DNA of 6,282 nucleotides from an uncultured Eubacterium sp. (GCA_946611445.1 CAMODP010000109.1:1-6282); one strand, 5' to 3'. Positions 1-5,972 are shown, counted from the first letter of the stretch. Program-made: numbers and translations. Notes: a model not told the origin generated them from the letters alone.

Positions 1-42
1 GTTCCGGCGTCCGTCCTTAATACACTAAATGGCAAATAAGTG

Positions 43-60
43 AAAGAGAACCTTCTCTTT
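43..60. promoter_or_regulatory. Perfect 8+8 bp palindrome upstream of the DUF3783 gene, possible operator
   Basis: The arms AAAGAGAA and TTCTCTTT are exact reverse complements separated by two bases (CC). The element ends eight bases before the extended -10 motif, so it covers the place where a -35 box would lie. That position suits a repressor or activator site. As RNA it would make only a weak, A/U-rich stem, and a terminator of an upstream gene is the less likely reading. No regulator can be named. Confidence 0.4.
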
Positions 61-68
61 TGATTATG

Positions 69-77
69 TGGTACAAT
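69..77 (+). promoter_or_regulatory. Extended -10 promoter of the DUF3783 gene
   Basis: TG, one base, then TACAAT (72-77) fits the extended -10 consensus TGnTATAAT with one mismatch. No good -35 hexamer is found 16-18 bp upstream, which fits an extended -10 promoter or one that depends on an activator. Transcription would start near 84, giving a leader of about 38 nt before the ATG at 122. Confidence 0.5.
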
Positions 78-121
78 GAAAGAAAAAGCCGCCGTGCCGG
101 CAGCGATTAAGGGAGATTACG

Positions 122-616
122 ATGAAAAAGATCATACTGTTATTCGGTTTTGATGATATGCAGGGAGCGCAGCAGGCGTTTGCCCTTCAGGAGCTCACCA
201 GGAAAAGGGACGTGATTGTCCGCACTGTCAGGAAAGAAGATTATCACCGTACTATCCTGTCTCTTGTGCAGGACGCCGCGGCCGCGGACGGGCAGAATAC
301 GGGGATGTCCCCGGCAAGCGGGCTGAGTAAGGCAACTCCCCCTGCAGGCGGACAGGGTAAGGCAACTCCCACAGCAAGCGGACAGGGTAAGGCGGCTTCC
401 ACGGCAGATCAGGGGAGAAAGCTCCCCGCACGCATGCTTCTCTTCGCGGCCTTCACTGACCAGGAGCTTTATAGCGTGCTTGACCTCTGTCCTGCCTGCG
501 GTATTACAAGGGATGACCTGAAGGCAGCTATGACACCGGCCAACAGTCGCTGGGATGCTTTCCGGCTGTGTGAGAATATCCAGGAGGAGCATCGGCGGCT
601 CAGGCAGCAGAGCTGA
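122..616 (+). CDS. DUF3783 domain protein with an internal low-complexity repeat insert
   Basis: This encodes a 164-aa soluble protein of unknown function. The N-terminal part (1-50) has a hydrophobic strand, KKIILLFGF, followed by a helix-like segment. The C-terminal part (about 101-160) carries the pattern I associate with DUF3783: MLLFAAFTDQEL, then LKAAMTPANSRW (133-144), then an acidic/basic helix ending in EEHRR. Between them, residues 57-96 are four 10-residue repeats rich in Gly, Ala, Ser, Thr, Pro and Gln, which look disordered. The start is supported by AAGGGAG at 109-115, six bases before the ATG. There is no signal peptide or membrane segment. The gene stands alone on the plus strand and converges with the por-lysR operon. 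Family assignment is from remembered pattern; no function is established. Confidence 0.8.
   Translation: MKKIILLFGFDDMQGAQQAFALQELTRKRDVIVRTVRKEDYHRTILSLVQDAAAADGQNTGMSPASGLSKATPPAGGQGKATPTASGQGKAASTADQGRKLPARMLLFAAFTDQELYSVLDLCPACGITRDDLKAAMTPANSRWDAFRLCENIQEEHRRLRQQS
290..409 (+). repeat. Four in-frame 30-bp tandem repeats inside the DUF3783 gene
   Basis: Units start at 290, 320, 350 and 380. The third and fourth share GGACAGGGTAAGGC, and the second and third share GTAAGGCAACTCCC. The first copy is degenerate. Because the unit is a multiple of three, each encodes ten residues of the form G-Q-G-K-A-T-P-T-A-S. Copy-number change by replication slippage would keep the reading frame. Confidence 0.85.
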
Positions 617-628
617 GGAAGAGCCGCC
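594..628. other. Inverted repeat spanning the DUF3783 stop codon
   Basis: GGCGGCTC (594-601) and GAGCCGCC (621-628) are perfect 8-bp arms around a 19-nt loop that holds the TGA at 614-616. A shorter competing pair, CTCAG/CTGAG (599-603 and 613-617), lies inside it. Neither strand has a T-tract after the stem, so it is not a typical intrinsic terminator. It may protect the 3' end or weakly slow convergent transcription. Confidence 0.35.
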
Positions 629-643
629 AGATCCTGCGGGCTG

Positions 644-722
644 CAGATTCCCGCTGATTAAAGGTCCCTGCCAGTCACAGGTTCCCGCAGACAGCAGCTT
701 CACGCAGATTACAGATTCCCGC
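644..722. repeat. Three copies of an 11-bp motif spaced exactly 34 bp apart
   Basis: CAGATTCCCGC at 644-654, CAGGTTCCCGC at 678-688 and CAGATTCCCGC at 712-722 have identical 34-bp spacing, while the bases between them are only weakly alike. The third copy lies in the last codons of the lysR gene. This may be a decayed tandem duplication of the lysR 3' end. A protein-binding array is less likely. Confidence 0.4.
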
Positions 723-1584
723 AGGTCTCCAGAATGTGCTTGTACAGAGCCCGCACAGCCGGCGACATCAGGTTGGGGTTGAGCACGGCCAGGCCGATCA
801 TCCGGTATGCCGCGGGCTCAATGGGATAACGGCGGACGTTATAGTGTATGTCTTTCATTGTCAGTTCCGGCATGATGCAGATTCCCAGTCCGCTGGCCAC
901 CAGAGCGACGGTAGACAGGTCATCGACCACGTGGAATCTCGTCTGGATATCCAGCAGGTTTTCCTTCAGGAAATTCTGAATGTCCGCGTCCGTCGGGCCT
1001 CTCTGAACGACGAACTGCAGGTCTTTCATCTCTTCCACCGTCATATACGGACGGTCGTCTTTTTTCTCATAACCCGGAGGGACAATACACAGCAGCGGGT
1101 CGCGGTAAAACGGTTTGATAGAGATGTCCCCGGCGCAGGAGGCTGACAGAAAGCCCAGGTCGGCAACCCCATTCTTCAGCCAGTACACGACTTCATCGTA
1201 TGTCCCTTCGAATACTTCTATCTGGATCGCCGGATACAGTTCCCCGAAGCTGCGGATCACCTGAGGTATAAAATTTGTGCAGGCGCTGGAGAAACAGCCG
1301 ATTTTCACTTTTCCCCTGGTCAGGCCCTTATATTCCGATACGACCTGCTGCAGGCTCTCGTCGCTGTTCAGCACTGCGTTGACATACGGCAGAATGTGTT
1401 CACCGTATCCGGTCAGAGTCACGCCCGCCTTGCTCCTGGTCAGGACGCTGAAGCCAAGTTCATTCTCCATAGCAGAGATGGAGTGGCTGATCGCCGATGG
1501 CGTCAGACCCAGCACCTCTGCAGCTTTATGAAAACTTCCGATTTCAGCAACGGTTTTGAAGATCTGATAAGATGTAAGCGTCAT
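709..1584 (-). CDS. LysR-family transcriptional regulator
   Basis: This 291-aa protein has the usual LysR length and layout. An N-terminal winged helix-turn-helix is seen at residues 1-60, with FHKAAEVLGLTPSAISHSI (18-36) as the helix-turn-helix and the typical MENELGFSVLTRS following. A linker helix leads to a substrate-binding domain from about residue 90 (GKVKIGCFSS) to the end. The ATG lies six bases after the porB stop codon. A GAGGGAG at 1597-1603 is 12 bases from the ATG, somewhat far, so translation is probably coupled to porB. Being last in the por operon, it is transcribed with the enzyme genes, and a plausible but unproven role is control of that operon in response to a 2-oxoacid or related metabolite. 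The effector cannot be read from the sequence. Confidence 0.9.
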   Translation of the reverse strand: MTLTSYQIFKTVAEIGSFHKAAEVLGLTPSAISHSISAMENELGFSVLTRSKAGVTLTGYGEHILPYVNAVLNSDESLQQVVSEYKGLTRGKVKIGCFSSACTNFIPQVIRSFGELYPAIQIEVFEGTYDEVVYWLKNGVADLGFLSASCAGDISIKPFYRDPLLCIVPPGYEKKDDRPYMTVEEMKDLQFVVQRGPTDADIQNFLKENLLDIQTRFHVVDDLSTVALVASGLGICIMPELTMKDIHYNVRRYPIEPAAYRMIGLAVLNPNLMSPAVRALYKHILETCGNL

Positions 1585-1590
1585 GTGTGA

Positions 1591-2538
1591 TCAGCGCTCC
1601 CTCGCGCAGCGGTACTGAAGATCCTCCCAGCGTCTGTCGACCTCTTCCTGAAACAGCCCGATGAGATGCTCATTTTCAGGCTTGAACAGATGGCGGAAGC
1701 GGCCCTGCGGGCGCAGGAAATCCTCAATCGGCAGTTTATTCTTCGGTTCATAGGAGAGCGTCCACCTGCCGTGATCCACCTCAAAAAGCGGCCAGTAGCA
1801 GGTCTCAACAGCCAGACGGCAGATTTCCATGATATCTGCCATATCATAGCGCCAGCCTCGCGGGCAGGGTGCCATCACATTCAGGAATGCGGCGCCTTCC
1901 GTATAGATGGCTTTTTCAGATTTGCGATGGATATCGCGGAAGTCACGGGTCAGCGTCGTCTGCGCCGCGTAGGGCACATAGTGTTCGGCTATGATTGCCG
2001 TCAGATCCTTCCGGTACTGCGGCTTTCCTGCGGACTGCGTGCCCGCCGGTGTCGTTGTCGTGTCTGCGTACATCGGCGTTGCGGACGAACGCTGGATACC
2101 GGTATTCATATAAGCTCCGTTGTCGTAGCAGACATAGACCAGATCGTGGCCTCTTTCCATTGCGCCTGACAGGGACTGGAAGCCGATATCATAGGTGCCG
2201 CCGTCACCGCCGAACGTGATGAATTTAAAGCGGTCCTGCTCTCCCAGCTTTCCCTTCTTTTTCAGTGCGCGGTATGCAGACTCCACGCCGCTCAGGGTCG
2301 CGCCGGCATTTTCAAAAGCGTTATGTATATAGCTGTCCTCCCAGGCTGTATAGGGATACATATAGGAGGAAACCTCCAGACAGCCGGTGGCATTGCCGAT
2401 CACGGCCTGGTCTTCCTCGTGAAGGCCGCGGAGCACTGCGCGGACAGCGATCGTGGCACCGCAGCCTGCACACATTCTGTGCCCCGGCGCCAGCCGCTCC
2501 GGCTTCTGCATCATTGTCTTGAGTCTGTAATCACTCAT
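1591..2538 (-). CDS. porB: 2-oxoacid (pyruvate) ferredoxin oxidoreductase, beta subunit
   Basis: The 315-aa beta subunit binds thiamine diphosphate and the proximal [4Fe-4S] cluster of a 2-oxoacid:ferredoxin oxidoreductase. Residues visible are the cysteine pair in MCAGCG (C23, C26), C53 in NATGCLEV and C225 in APCPRGW, matching the four cluster ligands of the family. The TPP/Mg site is FGGDGGTYDIG (G111-D112-G113) followed by YDNGAYMNTG with N140 and N145. The stretch GIQRSSATP followed by a Thr-rich loop is typical of pyruvate-type PorB. The start at 2538 is chosen because GAGGAGG lies seven bases before it and the family begins just ahead of the CxxC; an in-frame start 63 bases upstream would add an arginine/glycine-rich segment encoded within the porA tail. 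It overlaps porA by ATGA. Confidence 0.92.
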   Translation of the reverse strand: MSDYRLKTMMQKPERLAPGHRMCAGCGATIAVRAVLRGLHEEDQAVIGNATGCLEVSSYMYPYTAWEDSYIHNAFENAGATLSGVESAYRALKKKGKLGEQDRFKFITFGGDGGTYDIGFQSLSGAMERGHDLVYVCYDNGAYMNTGIQRSSATPMYADTTTTPAGTQSAGKPQYRKDLTAIIAEHYVPYAAQTTLTRDFRDIHRKSEKAIYTEGAAFLNVMAPCPRGWRYDMADIMEICRLAVETCYWPLFEVDHGRWTLSYEPKNKLPIEDFLRPQGRFRHLFKPENEHLIGLFQEEVDRRWEDLQYRCARER

Positions 2539-3809
2539 ATCCGCGCCTCCTCTTCCGCCTGGCTTCCGCCCGGCTGCATGCCCGCTTCGCTGACAGAGCA
2601 CTCCGGCTGTGCGGCCTCCCGGAGACCGATATACTGATGCTGCGGTATCCGTGCGCCCTCCTCAGTCAGGGCACGCAGCTGGTCAAAGACTTCCCGCACG
2701 TGATCTGTGGTAAAATCTCTGCCGGCCAGACCGTATACATAGCTGACCGTCTCGATATGCACTCTGTTCCTGTACAGACCGGCCAGGACCTCGCTTCCCA
2801 GCGGGCCGCTGTTGCCGTTGTAGCTCTCACACCGGTCCATGACCGCAGCCGCCCGGCAGTTCCGCAGCGCTTCCGCGATTTCCTTTTCCGGGAACGGGCG
2901 GAACACGCGCAGCTTGAGCACGCCGACCTTCCGGCCCTCTTCCCGCAGCTCATCCACAGCCTCCTTGGCCGTGCCGGCCGCCGACCCCATGATCAGCATG
3001 ATATAATCAGCGTCTTCTGTCCTGTATTCTTCAAAAAAGCCGTAAGACCGGCCGGACATTTCCGCAAAATCAGACGCGACCTTCAGGATGACCTCCCCGG
3101 CTTTTTCCATGGCGTCTTCCTGTGCCTTTTTTGCCTCCATGGCATAAGCCGACACAGAGTAAGGTCCGACAGAAACCGGTTTTCCCGGATTCAGCAGATA
3201 CTCCTCCGGTTCATAGGTTCCGACAAACTCCCGGACCGCCTCATCCTCCAGCAGTTCGATATTCTCCACCGCATGACTGGTGATAAACCCGTCCTGACAG
3301 ATCATGACAGGCAGGTGTACATCCGGATGCTCGGCAATGGGATAAGCCTGAATATAATTGTCATAGGCTTCCTGATTGTTTTCCGCATATATCTGGATCC
3401 AGCCGGTGTCCCGGGCTCCCATGCCGTCGGAATGATCACAGTTGATGTTAATGGGGCCTGACAGCGTGCGGTTTACCAGTGTCAGAACCAGCGGAAGCCT
3501 GTTGGACGCCGCCAGCAGCAGTTCCTCCCACATCAGTGCCAGACCGGCAGAGGATGTGGCCGTCATTGTCCTGGCACCCGCAGCCTCGGCTCCGATCGCT
3601 GCCGACATGGCTGAATGCTCGCTCTCAACCGGGATAAACTCCGTGTCAATCTCCCCGTTTGCCGCAAAAGAAGACACCATCTGGGGAATCTCCGTGGACG
3701 GCGTGATCGGAAAAGCCGGCATCACATCCGGATTGACCTGACGGATCGCCTCTGCCACGGCCTCGTTGCCGGACAGGCGCTCCCTGATCACCCTGCTCTT
3801 TCTGCTCAT
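2535..3809 (-). CDS. porA: 2-oxoacid (pyruvate) ferredoxin oxidoreductase, alpha subunit
   Basis: The 424-aa alpha subunit forms the 2-oxoacid-binding half of the active site with PorB. The substrate/TPP domain begins with MPAFPITPSTEIP (T36), then PVESEHSAMSAAIGAEAAGA with E64 at the position of the TPP-activating glutamate, then LVNRTLSGP with R114 as the likely carboxylate-binding arginine; these equivalences are inferred by eye. NCDHSDGMGARDTGWIQ and ENNQEAYDNYIQAY are strongly PorA-like. A second domain (about 265-390) contains DADYIMLIMGSAAGTAKEAV and VLKLRVFRPFPEKEI. After IGLRE (398) there is a 26-residue Gln/Glu/Gly/Ala-rich tail that the family usually lacks. The ATG has AAGGAGG ten bases upstream and overlaps the porD stop by ATGA. 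Pyruvate is the best guess as substrate; a branched-chain 2-oxoacid is not excluded. Confidence 0.92.
   Translation of the reverse strand: MSRKSRVIRERLSGNEAVAEAIRQVNPDVMPAFPITPSTEIPQMVSSFAANGEIDTEFIPVESEHSAMSAAIGAEAAGARTMTATSSAGLALMWEELLLAASNRLPLVLTLVNRTLSGPININCDHSDGMGARDTGWIQIYAENNQEAYDNYIQAYPIAEHPDVHLPVMICQDGFITSHAVENIELLEDEAVREFVGTYEPEEYLLNPGKPVSVGPYSVSAYAMEAKKAQEDAMEKAGEVILKVASDFAEMSGRSYGFFEEYRTEDADYIMLIMGSAAGTAKEAVDELREEGRKVGVLKLRVFRPFPEKEIAEALRNCRAAAVMDRCESYNGNSGPLGSEVLAGLYRNRVHIETVSYVYGLAGRDFTTDHVREVFDQLRALTEEGARIPQHQYIGLREAAQPECSVSEAGMQPGGSQAEEEARI
2546..2552 (-). promoter_or_regulatory. Ribosome binding site that fixes the porB start
   Basis: GAGGAGG on the minus strand, seven bases before the ATG at 2538. 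It lies inside the last codons of porA and argues for the internal start over the longer reading frame that begins at 2601. Confidence 0.75.
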
Positions 3810-4114
3810 GGCTGTACGCCCTCCTTCATTTCAATTGCCTGGAAGGGGCAGACCCGTGCGCAGATGCCGCACCCCTTGCAGTGGTCATAGTCAAATCCTT
3901 TTCTTTTCCCGTCAACGACCGGGATGCATACATCCGGGCAGGTCGGCGTGCAGAGCAGGCACTGCTTGCATTTTTTAAAATCCCAGACCGGCGTGTTCGT
4001 TCTCCACTCCCCGGTCCTGAACTGCCGTGATGTGCCGCCCGCATACATCTGCAGGCCTTCCGTCAGCTCGGTCCACGCCGACTGCTCGTGAATCTTTGTT
4101 ATATCTGTACGCAT
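3806..4114 (-). CDS. porD: 2-oxoacid (pyruvate) ferredoxin oxidoreductase, delta (ferredoxin-like) subunit
   Basis: This 102-aa subunit carries electrons from the catalytic beta subunit to external ferredoxin. Two complete CxxCxxCxxxCP motifs are present: CKQCLLCTPTCP (C49, C52, C55, C59) and CKGCGICARVCP (C79, C82, C85, C89), each binding one [4Fe-4S] cluster in a 2[4Fe-4S] ferredoxin fold. The N-terminal GTSRQFRTGEWRTNTP is the conserved lead-in seen in PorD proteins, where it packs against the other subunits. The start at 4114 has AAAGGAG six bases upstream; an upstream in-frame extension of 41 arginine-rich residues reads the porG tail in another frame and is discarded. The gene starts 13 bases after porG and ends in an ATGA overlap with porA. 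Confidence 0.93.
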   Translation of the reverse strand: MRTDITKIHEQSAWTELTEGLQMYAGGTSRQFRTGEWRTNTPVWDFKKCKQCLLCTPTCPDVCIPVVDGKRKGFDYDHCKGCGICARVCPFQAIEMKEGVQP

Positions 4115-4120
4115 ACTGTT

Positions 4121-4127
4121 CTCCTTT
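4121..4127 (-). promoter_or_regulatory. Ribosome binding site that fixes the porD start
   Basis: AAAGGAG directly follows the porG TGA stop and lies six bases before the porD ATG at 4114. This decides the start against the longer frame that opens at 4237. Confidence 0.75.
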
Positions 4128-4793
4128 TCAAGGCTGCGCCGGGGTACCGGTCTCAGCTGCCGCAAAGCTCTGTGCCGGCGCGCCGGTCTCGGCCGGTGCA
4201 TAGGCCTGTACAGACGCATAAGCCTGCACAGACGCATAGGCCAGCTTCAGTGCCTTCCTGTTTCCTTCGATTACCTCCGGCTTCTTGGCAAATTTATGCC
4301 GGAACGAAGCTTCCATTTCCTTAAAGAAGGTTTCCTTATCCATCACATGACTGACAGCTACAATGGCAGCCAGCATAGGCGTATTCGGGAAATTCTTCCC
4401 CAGCGTCTCCTCAGAGATAGCGCGCGCGTCGATCGTCACTACCCGTCCTTTGTATCCGCGAAGAAGAGGACGGATCTCTTCGGGCGCCTTCGGCGTGTTG
4501 ACCACGATGGCTCCCTCTTCCTTCAGTCCGTCCGTCACATGCACAGAATGCAGCAGCGTCTCATCCACCACCACAACATAGTCAGGATCATAAATATTGG
4601 AATGCACGCGGATGCGGTCCCGGCTGATCCGGTTGAAGGCCGTGATCGGCGCGCCCATCCGCTCCGGTCCGTACTCCGGGAAACCCTGCACATTCTGTCC
4701 CGTCTTAAAGGCAACATCAGCCAGAAGCAGGGCAGCAGTCTTCGCCCCCTGGCCTCCCCGCCCGTGCCATCTGATCTCAACAGTATTCTTCAT
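4128..4793 (-). CDS. porG: 2-oxoacid (pyruvate) ferredoxin oxidoreductase, gamma subunit, with a repeat tail
   Basis: The 221-aa gamma subunit is the first gene of the operon. The family signature is at the start: EIRWHGRGGQGAKTAA (6-21), the CoA/structural domain motif of POR gamma proteins. GFPEYGPERMGAPI (37-50), DYVVVVDETLL (71-81) and NTPMLAAI (137-144) are also typical. The conserved fold ends near residue 184, close to the usual 180-190 aa. The remaining 37 residues are Ala/Gln/Thr/Pro repeats: AYASVQ twice, then two 12-residue units containing AETG-x-PAQ. The start at 4793 is preferred because homologues begin just before the GRGGQG motif; GGGAGG at 4806-4811 is about 12 bases away, a little long. 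A GTG-initiated extension to 4865 lacks a good site. The order gamma-delta-alpha-beta matches the known porGDAB arrangement of Thermotoga. Confidence 0.92.
   Translation of the reverse strand: MKNTVEIRWHGRGGQGAKTAALLLADVAFKTGQNVQGFPEYGPERMGAPITAFNRISRDRIRVHSNIYDPDYVVVVDETLLHSVHVTDGLKEEGAIVVNTPKAPEEIRPLLRGYKGRVVTIDARAISEETLGKNFPNTPMLAAIVAVSHVMDKETFFKEMEASFRHKFAKKPEVIEGNRKALKLAYASVQAYASVQAYAPAETGAPAQSFAAAETGTPAQP
4131..4241 (-). repeat. Tandem repeats encoding the PorG C-terminal tail
   Basis: An 18-bp unit beginning GCATA (plus strand) starts at 4198, 4216 and 4234 and encodes AYASVQ. Next to it, two 36-bp units (residues 198-209 and 210-221) encode Y/F-A-x-A-E-T-G-x-P-A-Q-x. Since 36 is twice 18, the two patterns may come from one expansion. 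All units keep the frame. Confidence 0.8.
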
Positions 4794-4891
4794 CGCTTCC
4801 GCTTTCCTCCCGTCCCAAACAATTAAAAGAATTCGTATTCTCCCGCCCGAAAGAGGAAGGGACACTCCGCTTCCAGGCTGCTCCGCTGTGC

Positions 4892-4914
4892 TGCACGTCC
4901 GCCCGACGGCTGCA
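4892..4914 (-). other. Stem-loop near the 5' end of the por transcript
   Basis: On the minus strand TGCA-gc-CGTC pairs with GACGTGCA across a five-base GGGCG loop, giving an 8-bp stem with a two-base bulge. It would begin about four bases into the predicted transcript, so it may be a 5' stabilising hairpin. The loop and bulge do not match any riboswitch I know. Confidence 0.35.
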
Positions 4915-4924
4915 AGTACGTTTC

Positions 4925-4952
4925 ATTATACTATGGGAATGCCAAAAGTAAA
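4925..4952 (-). promoter_or_regulatory. Promoter of the por-lysR operon
   Basis: On the minus strand TTTACT (4947-4952; 4 of 6 to TTGACA) is followed by 16 bases and a perfect TATAAT (4925-4930). Upstream DNA (4953-5010) is strongly A/T-rich, as an UP element or regulator site could be. Transcription would start near 4918 and leave a leader of about 125 nt before porG. Confidence 0.65.
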
Positions 4953-5010
4953 GTTCTTTATTTAATACTTTTCATATTTATCATTACTTATTTTCATCTT
5001 TTATGAAATA

Positions 5011-5036
5011 AAGAAAGGGTCGTGCGGCCCTTTCTT
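5011..5036 (-). terminator. Intrinsic terminator after the CobL-like gene
   Basis: The arms AAGAAAGGG (5011-5019) and CCCTTTCTT (5028-5036) are perfect 9-bp reverse complements around an eight-base loop. On the minus strand the stem is followed by TATTTCAT, and it begins 24 bases after the stop codon at 5061. It separates the CobL-like gene from the por promoter. Confidence 0.8.
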
Positions 5037-5060
5037 CTATACGTATGTCTTATGGTTCTC

Positions 5061-5972
5061 TTACAGTTCCCTTGCGGCCTTTCCGGAGATGATCCAGGGC
5101 GCAGGCTGCTGGTCGAAAGAGTTCTTGTTGTTGAGCTTGGACACGGAGATCTGGATTACCTCTCTGTCGCGGATGCCGTATTTCTCAAATGTGCTCTCGA
5201 TGTTGGCAGCCACACTGAAGTCCAGTGTATAAATGACCACGCTGATCTGCGGATTCAGTCTGGTCAGGCAGTCAAGCTCCTGCTCCATACTGGCTGAAGC
5301 CACCAGAAATACCAGTGAAGGCACCGGGCAGTCTTTCATCGTTTCCGCATCTACATGGTCAATGACCTGGATGTTGTGCAGCCCGAAATGCTCGATGTTT
5401 TCTTCCATGGTCATGCGGTCGGCGCCGTCGTACTCCACGGCGATGACCGTTCCCTCTGTCGCGATCAGGGCCGCCTCCACAGCGATGCTCTCTCCGCTGA
5501 TGATGCAGATGTCATCCTGCAGCTCTACCTGCATCTTGTTCAGAATGACGGAACGGATCTCTGAACCTACATAATGAACGGAGCCGCGGCGGAAGTTTTC
5601 GTTGTCCATGCCGATCTTGTAGGTATTTCTGGCATTCGGGTTCAGGATCAGCATGCCGGCGGAGGCATTAATGCCCCGGTTGATCATATCGCTGAGCTTG
5701 TCATGGCAGATCGGTCCGACCGGCTCCGAGCCCTCATTGTACCACACTTCACAGTCGCCCAGGCCGGCAGTCCACATGCGGTAGAAAATATCCTTGTCGC
5801 CGGCTTCCGTGAAGACCAGCGTCGCCCGGTGCGATTCCACCATCGGAATCACATTCTTGTTTTTCCTGGTGATGTCCAGCATTTTGACACGTTCCAGATC
5901 AATCCTGGTATTCTGGGCAAAATACTGAAGCCATGACAGTATAATCTCATTTGTAAACAGATGCTGTTCCAT
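5061..5972 (-). CDS. CobL/CbiT-like protein with eroded methyltransferase motif
   Basis: This 303-aa soluble protein is not a clear member of a named enzyme family. From about residue 50 it follows the layout of CobL (precorrin-6Y methyltransferase). ATLVFTEAGDKDIFYRMWTAGLGDCEVWYNEG (split: 50-60 and 69-81) resembles the end of the CbiE domain. SVHYVGSEIRSVIL (131-144) stands where CbiT has MTKREVRA. ESIAVEAAL (161-169), VIAVEYD (176-182), HFGLHNIQVI (195-204) and WIISGK (293-298) match later CbiT positions. However, the SAM loop normally WDIGAGSGS reads CIISGE (156-161), and the usual FIGGSGG reads FLVASAS (222-228). The N-terminal CbiE half is largely missing. AAAAGGAG sits eight bases before the ATG. 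No other corrin gene is in the window, so a role in B12 synthesis is doubtful; a repurposed or non-catalytic sensor is possible. Confidence 0.7.
   Translation of the reverse strand: MEQHLFTNEIILSWLQYFAQNTRIDLERVKMLDITRKNKNVIPMVESHRATLVFTEAGDKDIFYRMWTAGLGDCEVWYNEGSEPVGPICHDKLSDMINRGINASAGMLILNPNARNTYKIGMDNENFRRGSVHYVGSEIRSVILNKMQVELQDDICIISGESIAVEAALIATEGTVIAVEYDGADRMTMEENIEHFGLHNIQVIDHVDAETMKDCPVPSLVFLVASASMEQELDCLTRLNPQISVVIYTLDFSVAANIESTFEKYGIRDREVIQISVSKLNNKNSFDQQPAPWIISGKAAREL

Noticed and set aside
290..409. The 30-bp repeats as a CRISPR array
   Set aside because: The repeats are directly adjacent with no spacers, keep the reading frame, and encode a low-complexity peptide.
140..703. 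187-codon minus-strand frame opposite the DUF3783 gene
   Set aside because: The DUF3783 protein has a family match, a promoter and a ribosome site. The antisense frame has none, and its Cys/Leu/Ser repeats are just the 30-bp DNA repeats read backwards.
736..1146. 136-codon plus-strand frame opposite lysR
   Set aside because: Antisense to a clear LysR gene, no ribosome site, composition dominated by His/Arg/Val as expected for a shadow frame.
2637..3461. 274-codon open frame on the plus strand opposite porA
   Set aside because: It is fully antisense to porA, has no ribosome binding site or recognisable domain, and its length follows from the high GC content of porA.
4296..4826. 176-codon plus-strand frame opposite porG
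   Set aside because: Antisense shadow of a well-supported gene, with no start signals.
4794..4865. Longer PorG start at a GTG, adding 24 residues
   Set aside because: Known PorG proteins begin close to the GRGGQG motif, and the GTG lacks a properly spaced ribosome site.
4964..4978. AATA-N7-TATT dyad upstream of the por -35 box as a LysR site
   Set aside because: The arms are only four A/T bases in an A/T-rich stretch and do not fit the T-N11-A pattern, so it is not better than chance.
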